Origin: Entophlyctis helioformis
Lineage: Eukaryota; Chytridiomycota; Chytridiomycetes; Chytridiales; Chytriomycetaceae
NCBI GenBank assembly: GCA_025526915.1
Contig: JAHLKH010000076.1
Location: 1 to 64,000, forward strand
Reading direction: 5' to 3'
Length of the DNA stretch: 64,000 nt
Shown: one piece after another, positions 1 through 11,752 of the stretch
Numbering within the stretch: the stretch's first letter is position 1
Layout: each line of letters opens with the position of its first letter
Program-made: the position numbers and the translations under genes
The notes under the pieces: model-generated
What the model was told of the DNA's origin: nothing
Seen by the model: the letters and a program-made list of their open reading frames with translations, nothing else
Databases searched by the model: none

Positions 1-724
1 GAGGCGTCGCCGTCGACACCGGCAATGCACGCCGACGCGGGCCCAAAGACGTCCTGCCAGGCGTTGGTCAGGCGGGCACACAGCCGGCCGCCGTTGTGCG
101 CATCGCGGCGACGGGCCATGATGGCTGCCTCGAAGCGGCCGTCGGGCTGTCGCTGGCGGCGGGCAGACGGGTGTCTGGGCTGTTGCGGCGGCGGCGGGCA
201 CACGGCCGCATCCTCGATGAGCGACGAGATGGCCTCGCCGTAGCTGCTGCACACGCTGCTGCACAGGCCGCCGACGGGCGCGGCCGGACGCTGGAAGGCC
301 GGGTTGGAGAGGTGCGAGTTGCAGCCGGCCGAGAGGTCAAAGATGTCGGTCAGGCACACGAACGAGCGGTAGAACTGGATGGGCTGGCCGTCGTAGCCCG
401 AGCAGCCGGCCCAGTTGCGCCAGATGCCGGCCTGCATGTCGCCGCCGCTGGTGGTGGCCGCGACGAGGCGGTCCCACTGCGCGGCAGACAGCGGCGGCTC
501 GCCGTCGGCCAGGCCGTAGACCCGCGACAGCAGCGTGGCGTTGATGTAGAAGCCGTGGGCCCACGGGCTGCACGACGAGGTGCTGCCGATGGGGACGCAC
601 TCGGCAGGCGGCGACGGCGACGGCGACGTGGGCGATTCCACCGGCATCAGCCAGTGGCAGCAGTGGCATCAGCAGCGGCAGTGGCACCAGCCAGCAGCAG
701 CAGCAGTGTCGCGAGATGAAGCAT
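1..724 (-). CDS. Cysteine-rich secreted protein, C-terminus cut by window edge
   Basis: I do not recognise the family. On the minus strand a frame stays open from about 647 to the window edge and encodes a Cys-rich, Trp/Tyr-rich protein (CSPWAHGFYIN, GIWRNWAGCSGYDG, FVCLTDIFDLSAGC, LCSSVCSSYG), with a Pro-rich linker at its start. A convincing signal peptide (MLHLATLLLLLAGATAAADA) begins at the ATG at 724-722, but its frame ends in a TGA at 649-647 and is offset by exactly one missing base from the Cys-rich frame. Either a short intron or a one-base deletion separates the two. No AG acceptor exists between 601 and 720, so an intron would have to end downstream of the Pro-rich stretch. The likely product is an extracellular or wall-associated protein. 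Confidence 0.55.
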
Positions 725-1288
725 CGTGCGTGGCTTGAAGGAAGGATTGACGGCAAAGATGCTGCACGCGGCGGCCTTTTGAGCGCGCACGAGTCTGGCA
801 AGTGGGCTGTGCAGCTGCTGAGCAACGGCGCGCTGCGGGGCGGTGCGGAGTGGTGCGGTGCTGAGCGTGCTGACGTGCAGCACAGCACAGCCATGGGCAG
901 CAGCGGGCAGCACAGCGACACAGCGACACGCAGCAGAGGGCAACACAACGACAAGAAGCAGAAGCCCCGATCGATCGCCTGCCCCCATATTCGTCATTAA
1001 GCACGCCACAGCGGCCTGTTCAAGCCAGATCTCCACGCATGCCGTCTTGCAGCAAGCATGCGGCTGCCGAAGTTGCTCAGAGCATCCCGCGCACGGCTGG
1101 ACGCTGGCTGCCCGTCGAGTGCATCACCGAGAGCGGCCCGTGTCGAAGCAGCACATGCCGCCTGCACCACGATGCCGGCTCTGGTGGCGGCCAAAGCAGC
1201 AGCGATCCAGCCAATCAGCAGCGTGCTCTCAAGGCTGCAGCCGAAAATTTCTGGCCTTGCTCGGCTGGCTTGGCCGGCCACCACAAAC
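725..1288. promoter_or_regulatory. Divergent intergenic region
   Basis: About 560 bases separate the start of the secreted protein (-) from the start of the transporter (+). The region is rich in GCAGCA and CACAGC runs. I see no supported gene, and it presumably holds both promoters. Confidence 0.4.
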
Positions 1289-2778
1289 ATGGCGTCGAAG
1301 ACGACGTTCAGTGGCAGCAACACAAGCAGCGGCGGCGGCGGCAGCAGCAGCAGCAACAGCAGCAACAGCGCCCAGTGGATGCCGCAGCGCCGCGTGCTGT
1401 GGAACCAGCTTGTGTTTCTGGCCACGGGCCTGTTCTCGACGCTCGGCTCGCAGTCGCTCTACTACCGCGGCGCTGCCGGTAAGCCGCTGCCCACGGCCTT
1501 TGAAGCTTGAGGCTGCGAGGCGTGAGGCTGCCCCGCCAGCCCCGTCTGGCCTGCAATGCTCACCCGCCGTGCCCGTCACCCCGACAGACGCCCGCTCCAT
1601 GCTCACCATCCTCACCACATACCTCGGCATGGCCCTCGTCTTCCTCATCCCGCCATCCGAGCATAAACAGCCAAAGCACCAGCAGCACCAACAGCAACAG
1701 CAACAGCTGCCGTCCAGCAGGTCCCGCGTCCGCAACCACGACCTTGCCGACAACCCTGCCCACTCGACCGTCCTGTGGCTGTCTGCGCTCGACGTCCTCG
1801 GCTCGCTCGCCCTCACGATCGGCCTCTTCCTCGTCGGCTCGGGCATCTACCAGGTCGTCTACTCGAGCGTCATTGTCTTCACTGCCATCTTCAACCTGCT
1901 CCTCATGCGCCGATCGTTAGCGGTCGGCCAGTGGGCCGCCATCCTCGTCATCAGCGGCGGCCTGTGTGTCAGCGCTGTCGGGTCGATCGGCTGGGCCGAC
2001 GAGCCGCGGTTTGTGCGGTTGGACAACCCGATGCCCACGCCGCTGTCCAACGCGTCGCTCAGCGCGTCGTCCATGTCCATGGCCCATCTCGGCAACGCAA
2101 CGAGCGCACAAAGTGGCAGCAGCAGTGGTGGCATGCCCCCAGTCTCTGATCGCCGCCACGCCGCTGCCGCTCAACACCCGCCACAACAACATGGGGCTCG
2201 GCTTCGTTGCCACGCTCATTGGCACCTCGATCTACGCCTTGCTGTACTCGCTCAACGACTACTACCTCACATCGTCGCCCACGCGCATCAGCCCGCGCGC
2301 ACAGTGCACCTGGGTCGGCCTCTACGCCACGGTCATGGTGCTCATCATCATGGTGCCTGTGTCCCTGCCCACGATCGCCTCGTTGCCGCTCTCCGACCCG
2401 TCCGTGCTGGCCAGCTATGCCGCCCTCACGCTCGCCTCGCTCTACCACAACCTCTCGTACTTTGAGCTGATTGCCAGCACAGGTGCCGTGGCCACCGGCG
2501 TCGTCCAGGCCCTCCGTGCCGTCCTCGTGTTCGCCCTCAGCCATCTCCTCTTCTGCGACACGGACGCTGACCAGTGCTTTACGAGCGCAAAGGGCGTGGC
2601 TGCCTGTGTCGTTGTCTGCGGCGTGCTGTGGTTCGCGGTCGAAAAGGGCCGCGCGGACCGCCCCCCTGTCCGCCATTCTCCCATGTACTCTCGGCGTGTA
2701 TCATCATCGTCTTCTTCGTTCTCTTTCCCGTCCTCCTTTTCTTCTTCCTTCTCGTCCATAGACAAGCAGATCCCGTAA
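1289..2778 (+). CDS. Drug/metabolite-transporter superfamily membrane protein (SLC35-like)
   Basis: A polytopic membrane protein resembling nucleotide-sugar or drug/metabolite transporters. The probable model is join(1289..1478,1588..2012,2143..2778), 416 aa. A Ser/Gly-rich N-terminus is followed by hydrophobic helices such as LWNQLVFLATGLFSTLG, LSALDVLGSLALTIGLFLVG, IVFTAIFNLLLMRRSL and WAAILVISGGLCVSAVG, then a second block including GLGFVATLIGTSIYALLYSL. The helix SSVIVFTAIFNLLL with the following VGQWAAILVISGG resembles the end of an EamA-type repeat. The first intron (GTAAGC...CAG) is well supported. The second donor at 2013 was chosen only because it keeps phase with the acceptor at 2142; using it removes a Ser/Asn-rich loop that may in reality be coding. 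The C-terminus is Ser/Phe-rich. The substrate cannot be told from the sequence. Confidence 0.75.
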
Positions 2779-2825
2779 TATTTTGTTCAACCAGAATCAA
2801 CAGTGCCGTGATGTGTATTGCGCTC

Positions 2826-2852
2826 GTGGTGGTGGTGGTGGTGGTGGTGGTG
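2826..2852. repeat. GTG trinucleotide microsatellite
   Basis: About eight GTG units lie just downstream of the Scc2 stop codon on the opposite strand, so the repeat sits in its 3' untranslated region. Confidence 0.8.
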
Positions 2853-2862
2853 GCGAAGAGTG

Positions 2863-5800
2863 TCACGTTGTTGTTGTCATGCGGCGCTTCTTCTTGGTTG
2901 AGCTGGCTGTCGTCGGTGCTGGCTGTGCCGTCGTCGAGCCACCCGGCCCGCTAGAGGTCAGTGGATCGTGCTGCAGGCTGCTCATGGACGGCCGTTTGCT
3001 GCTTCTGCGGACAGGCGGCAGTGGCGGCACGGTGGATGCCGCAGTGCCTAGTGGGGTCGGTGGTCCGGATGCTGCTGGCACTGGCACTGGCGCTGATCGG
3101 TTCGTTGGACGCGTCAGATCATCCATCTCGGCTGCCGATTCTGCTTGTGGCGTGATGGGCATGTGGGCCTGTCCCGTTGCCAGCCTGCCCGTCTTGGAAG
3201 CCGCGATGGATGTCCGTCGTGCATTGGCAGACGAGGACGAGGACGGCGTCTGCGAGACCGACGACTGGATATGGGCTGGTGTTGGTGTGGGGAGTCCATG
3301 AGCAACGTCCTGACTGCCGGCTGCCTGCCAGTCCATGGGCACAGACTGCGACTGCGACTGCGACTGCGGCACGGATACAGACCGTGCCCGATCCGTCCTG
3401 GCCGACTCGAGGCTGCCAGCAACCGCCGCCGCCGTTGCAACCGTGTCGTCCATGATGTGGCCAATAAGCTGCGTGGCGATCGCAGCCACGTGCCGACAGA
3501 GCGCGACTTGTGACTCCTCGGTCGGCCACTCAAACACGCCGCCAGGCACCAGTTGCTGCCAGTCGACGGGATGCACGCCGCTGATGCCTGTCACCGCCGG
3601 CTTCTCGGTCGTCTTGGACGTCACGCTCGCCGGCTGGTACGCATTGCACCGTCTGTCGCATCATGCCCACACACCAGCCGCGTCAGCCACAGTCTGATCA
3701 CCAAGCCGGTACAGGGCAAGAGCGAGACCCACGCGTCGCTCAGCTGGTACGTCTGCTGCAGCCGATACTTGAGCGCACTCATGATGCCCAGGCCCATCGC
3801 GCGGTAGGTCAGCCCGCCAAGCCCGCCAGGGGTCTCTGCGGGACCGTTGGGGTTGCCCAGCGACTTGATCTGATCAAACACAGTCTCGCTGACGACCGAG
3901 AGGATCCGGTTGAGAGAGAAAACCACAATCAGCACCTCGTCCACGGTCTTGTAGTCCAGAACAGCCAGGTTGTCTGCAAGAAAGAACAGGAACAGCGCAT
4001 CCTGTGTTGTCGGGGAGTTGTTGGATCGTTGTCAGCTGTCAGTTGGCTGGAGAGCCATGCAAGGAAGCCGGGGCAATCTGTGCTTGCCTCGGGACTCGCA
4101 GACTTCTTGCGGTCCGTCTCAAACAGCCGCACAAGGCTGCGCAGGAAATCGTTGCGCTTGTTGCGTGCCGAGCGAATGAGGCTGTATATCTTGCTGATGC
4201 GTGCCTCGTGCTGCACAGTGACCGCGCCACCCTCTGACCGGGCCGTAACCGTCAAGTACCCAACAGCCCGCTTGCCGGCTGCTGTGCTTGACAGCGCAGA
4301 CAGTCGCACATGGTAGTCGTAGATGCATCGGACAGCCTCCATGTTCTTGGTATGGATGAACGACGCGTGCTTGTCGGCCAGTCTCTGGTGCATCGCAAAC
4401 GCGCGCGTTGCCATGACCGCATTGTCCGAAGACTCGATCGCGCACAGTGCAGGCACAGCCTAGCCCAACCGCATCGGTCAGTCGGTCAGCCAGCCAACAA
4501 GCATACCAGCCAGCCAACCAGCCAGTCGCCCAGCCAGCCAACAGCTACTCACGAGAATGGGGTGGATTAAGCCTTGCTCAACGACAAGCTCAATGACCTG
4601 GAACGCTGCTTGCGTCAACTGGACATCGCCGCTCAGCATGCACGCCAGGATATCCGCAAGGAACCGCTGCATGACCGACCCAGCGATGCCAGCCTCGGAG
4701 ATCTCGTCGGCATTGCCCACCAGCAGCTTGAGATCGATGGCCTGCGACCCAGCCCCCTCGCTCTTGACTCTCGCCTTGTCTCTCGCACCCTCGCCGCCGG
4801 CATCGGACAGACTCAGGACAGCGCGGTCGGCCTTGACGCTCTGCTCGCGCTCGAGGTACTCGACAAACACGGCGAGCAGCTGCCGCTTCTCTTTGGCCGT
4901 GCCGGACGGAGCAAACACACGCGCCACGGCACGCATGGACTCGTCGCGCAGGAACAGTGTCGGTTGCAGGAGAAGGAGGTTGCCCAAACACGCCAGCGCA
5001 ATCAGGTTCGTGTCCGGCGAGGCTGTCACTTGCAGCAGGTAGAATAGGACCATGTCGTACGCGCGGTCCGTGATCGGTTTCTGTCGTTTTGCAGTCTGGA
5101 TGTCAGTGATCGCTGGGGCTGGTGAGCTGATCGGACAACCACTCACTCCGTCTGCAATGGCCTGGATCTCTGGCAACGAGTACACTGGAGACAGCAAAAA
5201 GTAAGCAACAGGACTCAAGGCTTCACGCGCGTACGAGTGAGTGTGAGGATACCTCCAGCATCGTCGCGCTCGGTCGAAAAGTCGTAATGCCGCAGCACAA
5301 GCGTAAGCAGGATCAGACATCTCCATATTGTGCGAAGCGCGTTGGCTGGCAGCGTCTTGGTCTTGGCATACTGTGCCTTGGTCTTGTCCAGCACGCCTGT
5401 CCCCCCATCCGCCCTGTCAGCGCCAGTCTTCCAGCAGTCGAGCAAACAAAGGAGCGTCTCACCATAGCACGTTGTCACTACTCGCGCCAGTTTGGCCGAA
5501 TGGTGCGTGTGGTTGGCTACAATGATGCAGATGCACGGCACGGCAGACTGGATGATCTGAGAGCGAGCAAAAGCGTCAGTCCGACGCGCTGCTGTCCAAC
5601 CATCGCGTGCAAGCCATCCAACCGACCGTCTGTGGGCTCTTGTTGAGCAGCTGCAGCAGGTCCGTCTCGACTGCACCAACGAGTGCCGCATCCGCGTCCT
5701 TGATCATCGGCAGCACATTGCGGAAGATGGCCAGCACATTCTGCACAATCTGCTGCTCCTGCTGCGCGACCGCTGGATCAGACGCCGCCTGAGACGGTCG

Positions 5801-8800
5801 GATGAACGGATGGAGCGTCAATAGGTGCGGCGACACGAGATCAGGGGCGATATCACACAGCCTGAGGAGCAGCCCGAGATTCGCCGAAATGGCATCCTAT
5901 CGGCGCAAGTGCCGTGGGGTCAGTCCTCATAGCGCGCTGCATGCAATGGTGACTGGCGGCCAAGACTTGCCAGCTGCGATTGGCCATAGAGCGTCAATAG
6001 CTGGTCCATGAGACACAGCACCATGCAATGCACCTGTCCGAGCATCCCTGCCTTGGCGGCCTTGCCCGCCTGCTTCACGACACTGGACAGAAGCTCGCCA
6101 AACAGCGCTGCGCTCACGGCAGACTTGGCCAGCACGCGCGTGAGGATCGTCACCGTGGTTCGCAGGGCCGCCTTGTCGTCTTCCGGAAGACTCTGCCACT
6201 CGCGCACCGACGCGTAGTCGTTGTGGTCCTTGGCCGGCTGCAGCCACAGCTCGCTGAGCACCTTGACGGCCAAGTCGGCAACCGACGGATCGTCATGCAG
6301 TCGACCAAGGATCCGCGACGCGATATCCACAGCCATGGACTGCGCGTCCACCGCGTCCTTGGCAGACGTCGCAGTCGGTTTTGGTGCACTCTGGCCAACC
6401 GACAGCGACACGTACATTTCGCGAAACAGACGCAGGACACGCTTGCGGACGCTGGGGCTGACGTCCATGATGCGGTCGCAGAGCACCGGGTAGTACTCGC
6501 CCAGGACATCGCGGCCGCCCGAGAGCACGTACTTGCCCAGCAGGTCGACGGCGGCATCGCGCACAAGGGGGCTCGAGTCCAGCAGTCGGTCGCCAATGAC
6601 ACGGCGGATGCTGGTTGCAAGGACAAGCGACGGGTCGACGACCAACACTTCCTGCAGCGACTTGAGCGCGCGCGTGCGCAGTGCGACCGAGTCCGAGGCA
6701 ACGCCGCGGCAGATGCACTGGAGCACCGTGTCGCGAAGAGCGACGAGCAGCTGGCTGCACATGAGCCCGTTGGCAAGCGACTCGACATCGGACCGCGACA
6801 TGCTAGTGAGCGAATCTCCCGACGCCGTCGCCGAGAACGCACGGGCCGACAGTCTGGACGCGTGTGTCGCAACCACCATCTCGGCGAGCGTGGCAAGCCG
6901 AGGCCTGTGTTCCTGCGAGTCGGGGATCTGGAACGCAAACGGCAATCCAGCAGCCCACTTGGCCACTGCAAATCCAAGCATGCTCTTGAGCGTGTGGCCC
7001 TCGGCCGATCCGTTGGACTCTTGCAGCCACCACAGCAGCTGGTCCTGCAGCCTGCACATCAGCTGGGCGTCACCCTTGTTCATGTTGTGCGACGGCATCT
7101 CCTTGAACCCGGACGACGGCCCAAACGCAGACACCCAGTCCAGCCCCAGCCGCGTTGCCTTGGCGCCGTAGCCGCCAAGCCATTCCAGCGCAATCAGCCG
7201 CACGACCGTCATGTCATGTCCATGCTTGACTGAGTCGTCAAACGTGTTCATCATGATCTGCGTCGTCTTTTGCGCCATCGTCTCTGCTGCTGGCCATTCG
7301 GGGACGCCGACAAGCGAGAGCAGATCCTTGAGAAAGATGTCGAGCACGACACGGAACTCGGACTCGGTCGTGCCGGTGCGTCGACGGGTATCTGCCTTGA
7401 GCATCGGATCTAGCTGCTGCTCCGCTGATCCTGCACACCGGCCAAGCAGGTACTTGACCACAAACGACAAGGCTTGGTTGGCTGAATCGACAATCTCCTT
7501 GGACTGCTGCACAGCCTTGTCGACTGCGGTCATCGCTGCCTGCTCCTCGTCGCTCGGTTCGCCTTTCTGGTCAGCCGCATCGGCATGTAGCAACACTGCG
7601 TCCGACTTGGCTGCCGCAACCAAGGCTGGATCAAACCGCGACCCACAGCCCTGCACCAGCTCGAGCAGGAGCGCGCTGACGAGATGGATCGAGTGGGCAT
7701 TGGGCAGCCGGAACACGCGATGGCTCTTCTTGCCCAGCGAGCAGATCTTGGAGAAGCTCGTCATGATCTCCTCGAGAATGAAATGGCGGTGCGACGAGTG
7801 CTTGGCAAACAACACAACCAGCAGGCGCATGGCTTGCACAAGAACAGTACCGATGCCAAGCTCGGCATCAAACGACGAGGATTCCGTGAAAAAGAGCGGG
7901 ACGAGAATGTACACGAGCGTGATGATGGCTTGCTCGCTGAGGTTCGAGTGGGATGCAATGCCTGCCAGGTGGCCAATGCAGTCACAGATTCCCGACGTAA
8001 GCTCGACAAGAGCATGCTTGACGCGAGGCTGTCGAAGAACGGCCTGCTGGTCCTGTATGTGCACCGTCTGCTTCTCATCCCCGGCGTTGGCCAGAAGAAT
8101 CGCTTGAAGGACAGTGGCGGACAGCTGCGTCTTCAGGAGACCCAGAACCGATGTCAAGAGTCCCTCGCGACACAGCTTGCCGCGATGCTGGCCAGACATG
8201 CCTAAAGCTCTTGTTGCAGTGGCCATTCCCGCATTGGCGCCGTCTGTCGACTCTGCTGTCGTGGCTGTGCTGGATTCCGACACCGCCTCTGCCATGCCCA
8301 AGAGCAGTGCAACACGCGCAGCGTCAATGGACGCACGCATCGCTTGCAAATGCCCTGCAACAGACTCCTCCATCGCCGCGAAATCATCGCCGTCATGTAT
8401 GCCGGGAACAGCCCACACAAACGCGCTTGGCTCCTGGCTCGAGGACGCATCCGCCGCACTCGCATTGGCCCTGTTCAAGTTGCGCTGTGGAGACGACGTC
8501 ATCGAGACGGTGCCGGTCTGTGCCGATGTGCGAAAGAGCCCTGCGTGATCGGACAGCCGAACCGTGGTCTCTGAGAGGTCGATGAGACGAAGCAGCTGAC
8601 TCTCGCCCTCTTCCGTACTGCCGTCGTCGCTCATGCAAGCCACAAGGTCGTGGAAACGCAGAGGCAAGGCACGCGACAGATGCCGCAGCAGCTTTGCATA
8701 TGGAATAGTCGCTGGGCGTGCGATGCTGAATCCGTCAGCACCAGTGTCCATGCTGGTTTCCTTTGCACGTTCGGCTTCGTCCAGAATGCTGGTGATCAGA

Positions 8801-10357
8801 TTGGCGGCTTTGCGGACAGGATCGCTGCTGTCAGTACTGGACTTGAGCGGCTTTGGCACAGACACAGGCGCAGGCACTGCCACAGTTGCAGTTGCAGGTG
8901 CAGAAACTGGGGTGGGTATCGAGGCGGCCGATGGCACTTGAATCAGAGTTGCGCGTTTTGGTGCTTTGGGTGGCTCAGAAGCCTTTGCTGCAACTGGAAG
9001 CGGTGCCGATGACGAAACATGCGCAACGTTGGAGGTTTCCTGTGGCGCAGCGGATGAGGATGGCAGCGACGACGACCCGTGAGACTGAGACTGCTTCTGC
9101 TGCTGCTGCTGGCTGTTGCTGGCATCAACTTTTGGTTTCTTTAACTTGAGTTTGACGGGAGCCTGTGTCTCGAGAGGCTGTGAGGATTGCAAAGGTTCCA
9201 AGGGGGCTGCTGTTGGGGCTGGCTTGACAGGCTCAGCAGACGCAGAGTAAAAGTTGATTGCAGACAGTACAGGCTGCTGATGCTGCTGATGCTGCTGCTG
9301 TTGAGCTTGGTGCCTTTGCTGCTGTTGCTGTTGTAGTAGTAGCTGATGGTTGGCCGATTCGCGGATCCATCCAGACAAGACATCGCGCGGCGATGGACGT
9401 GATGCAAGCCCCAGCGACGATCCCGAATAGGCGACATGATCGCGGGCATCCAGACGCATGCAGTGGGCGAACGCGGGGTCGTACTGGGCATGCTGCTGCT
9501 GCTGCTGCTGGTAGGACTGGTGCTGCTGCATGTCCAGATACGCCGATGGAGGAGGCTGTTGGTGGATGTACGAGGGTTGCGCGGAGAGCATCTGTCCAGC
9601 ATCTCGCCATTGGCTTTGTGGCAGAGCAACGGTGAGTCAGCTGCATGCCAGCCAGTGCCAGCCAGTGCCAGCCGGTGCCAGCCAGTGCCAGCCGGTGCCG
9701 ATGCCTCCGCAAGGCTTCGGACAGTTTTGGTGATCTGGCCAAGCCACAGACGACGCCGTGCGACAGATGAACGCAGGCTGTCGGACAACTCACATGTGGT
9801 TGTGCTGGACAGACGAGAGGAGCGGTGCTATTGCCGGGAAAAGCTGCTGGTGGTGGAGCGGCTGCAGAGGAGGCAGTTGATGGAGCTGCGTGTACAGCTG
9901 CTCGTGGCGGGCGGCGGGCTGGAACGGCGGCAGCAGCAGGCTCACTGCACGAGGCCGTGAGACAATACAAGACGGTGTGAGACAGCGAGATGGTGTGAGA
10001 CAGTGTGAGACGGCAAGAGACAGCAAGAGACAGCGAGAGATGGCCAGCCAGTCGGACCGACGTACAGCTGCGGGTCGGGGTGTCTGCGGCAAAGGGCACC
10101 GACGCCATGAGTCCGAGCAGGTGTGGCAGGCTGTCCGGATTCGCCGGCTGGACATGCAGCGGCGGCTGATGCTGCTGATGCTGCACCGGATGCTGGTGTG
10201 GATGCTGGTGTGGATGCTGGTGTGGCAGGCTGCTCCCATTGCTGCCGGATCCTGGATGCAGCTGCAGGTGCTGTGAGAGCTGTCGGTGGTCTTGCCCTCG
10301 GACTTGCCCTCGCCCTTGGCCGTGCCCTTGGCTGGCACTCGCATGGTTCCCAGCCAT
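2863..10357 (-). CDS. SCC2: Cohesin loader subunit Scc2/Mis4/NIPBL
   Basis: Loads cohesin onto chromatin together with Scc4/Mau2. The model has eleven exons: complement(join(2863..3633,3702..4001,4088..4459,4553..5095,5147..5184,5253..5396,5463..5556,5627..5896,5971..9613,9794..9944,10066..10357)). It totals 6618 nt (2205 aa) with every phase consistent. The first ~330 residues are Gln/His/Pro-rich and low complexity. HEAT repeats follow; the family signature is near residues 1120-1180 (ALRTRALKSLQEVLVVDPSL, then SSPLVRDAAVDLLGKYVLSG and SVRKRVLRLFREMY). The conserved Nipped-B C-terminal motif ALFLFFLADNLAVLDYKT starts near residue 1850. The tail is Ser/Thr/Pro-rich and ends in a Lys/Arg cluster. 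Two introns use GC donors (GCAAGT at 5970, GCAAGC at 4087). The start ATG at 10357 is the best in-frame choice, but a further 5' exon is possible. One intron carries a 10-bp tandem repeat. Confidence 0.92.
9647..9699. repeat. 10-bp tandem repeat in an SCC2 intron
   Basis: About five to six copies of the decamer GCCAGTGCCA, with single-base variants (GCCGGTGCCA), lie inside the intron between the second and third coding exons of SCC2. Confidence 0.75.
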
Positions 10358-10806
10358 GCAGCGCGATGAGTGCACTCTTGGGGGAAAGTGCAGCGCCAGT
10401 CTGGCCATTTGGCTGCCAAAGCGACGACGGCCAGCCGATCGCAACGTCTGCGAGGCAGTCCAAGCAAGGAACTTGCCAGCCGATCGGACGGGCGGCCATG
10501 ACGCAGCAGCAACACAGATCTGGCGCGCAGCTGCTGTCGAGCATCGCCGCGACGAGAGTGTGCACTGAGCGGCATCTCGAGTGCATGGCACCGAGCAGGG
10601 TATTCCACTGGACGCCGCTCTCGGAGTGATCAGAGGTCGCAGGCACACCGGTTCTGCCATCCAAGGCCGGCGTGTGCGAGTGCGGGCTGTCCAGCGACGC
10701 AGGCAGCACAGCAAGAGTCGATCGACATGCTGCCGTCCATGTGCTCGTGTCTTGTCCGGCTGTCCAACAACTCTCGAGCCAGATCTGCAGATCGGCGGCC
10801 GCAGCG
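10358..10806. promoter_or_regulatory. Shared upstream region of SCC2 and the SANT-domain gene
   Basis: About 450 bases lie between two divergent starts. Frames on the minus strand stay open in places, so an additional 5' exon of SCC2 cannot be excluded. I see nothing else coding-like. Confidence 0.4.
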
Positions 10807-11722
10807 ATGGATCCCACCAGCGACATCTTCTCCGACGACCTGCCGCCGGCGTCGCTGCACACGGACGACGCCGTCTCGGACGGTGCCTGTGCACCACCAC
10901 AGCAAGCAGAACCAGCAGCAGCAGCAGCAGCAGCAGCAACACCACAGCCAGCAGCACAAGCACACGACGAGCTGGATCTGGCGGCAGCGCTGCTGGCCGA
11001 GCGGCAAGAGTGGATCAAGCGCATGCGGCTGCAGTTCTGTGTGCGCAAGGCCTTTGCCGGCACCAGCTCCATGATCCACGCCGACGGCAGCCTCAACCAA
11101 GAGTGAGCGAGTGTGCCTTGCCTTGCCTTGTCCACCTGCCTGTCCTCTCGCTAACGCAGCTTCCACAACCACAACCACAACAACAACCAGCTACTTCCGG
11201 CCGCCCAAAGGCACCGCGCTGGTATCGGACACGCCGCAGCGAGCATGGACCGACACAGAGCGCCGCAAGCTGCTGCACGGCATCGCAACGCTCGGCATTG
11301 GCCGCTTTCGCGAGATGGCGGAGCAGCTGCTGCCCGAGTGGAGTCCCAACGATCTGCGGGTCAAGACCATGCGGCTGATGGGCCGGCAGAACCTGCAGAT
11401 GTACAAGGGCTGGCGTGGCGACGAGGCGGCGGTGGCGGCACAGTTTGAGCGCAACAAGCGCATCGGGCTGCGGCTTGGGTGCTGGAAGAACTCGGTGCTC
11501 GTGGCGGACGATGAGGGCAAGGTGCTGGAGGCGATCCTTGCGACCGAGGATGCCAGTGGCAGTGGCAGTGGCAGTGGCACTGCGGTCAGTGTGGCCAACG
11601 GAGCGAGTGCTGGCGAAGCAGGAACGGACCAGGAGAACGTGGATCCGGTTCAACCCTCTGCAATGGCATCTGGAATGGCATCTGCAATGACATCTGCATC
11701 TGCTGCCAAGCGCAAGCGGTGA
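10807..11722 (+). CDS. SANT/Myb-like domain protein
   Basis: join(10807..11102,11191..11722), 275 aa, GT-AG intron, phases consistent. The N-terminus is acidic (MDPTSDIFSDDLPPA), followed by an Ala/Gln run and a charged helix (ELDLAAALLAERQEWIKRMR). The second exon opens with YFRPPKGTALVSD and a Myb/SANT-like module, RAWTDTERRKLLHGIATLGIG followed by RFREMAEQLLPEW; the order Trp, acidic patch, Leu and a second helix is typical of chromatin-associated SANT domains. The C-terminus has a Ser/Gly repeat and ends in KRKR, a possible nuclear localisation signal. An upstream acceptor at 11160 would put the exon out of frame, so the acceptor at 11190 was chosen. The protein is likely nuclear and acts in transcription or chromatin; no specific ortholog is assigned. 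Confidence 0.78.
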
Positions 11723-11752
11723 GCAGCACGCTGATGTGCAGATGCGGCGGCT

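Noticed and set aside
6028..7233. Plus-strand open frame of 401 codons opposite SCC2
   Set aside because: Antisense to the HEAT-repeat exon, whose minus-strand protein is clearly conserved. Composition is Arg/His/Gln-rich.
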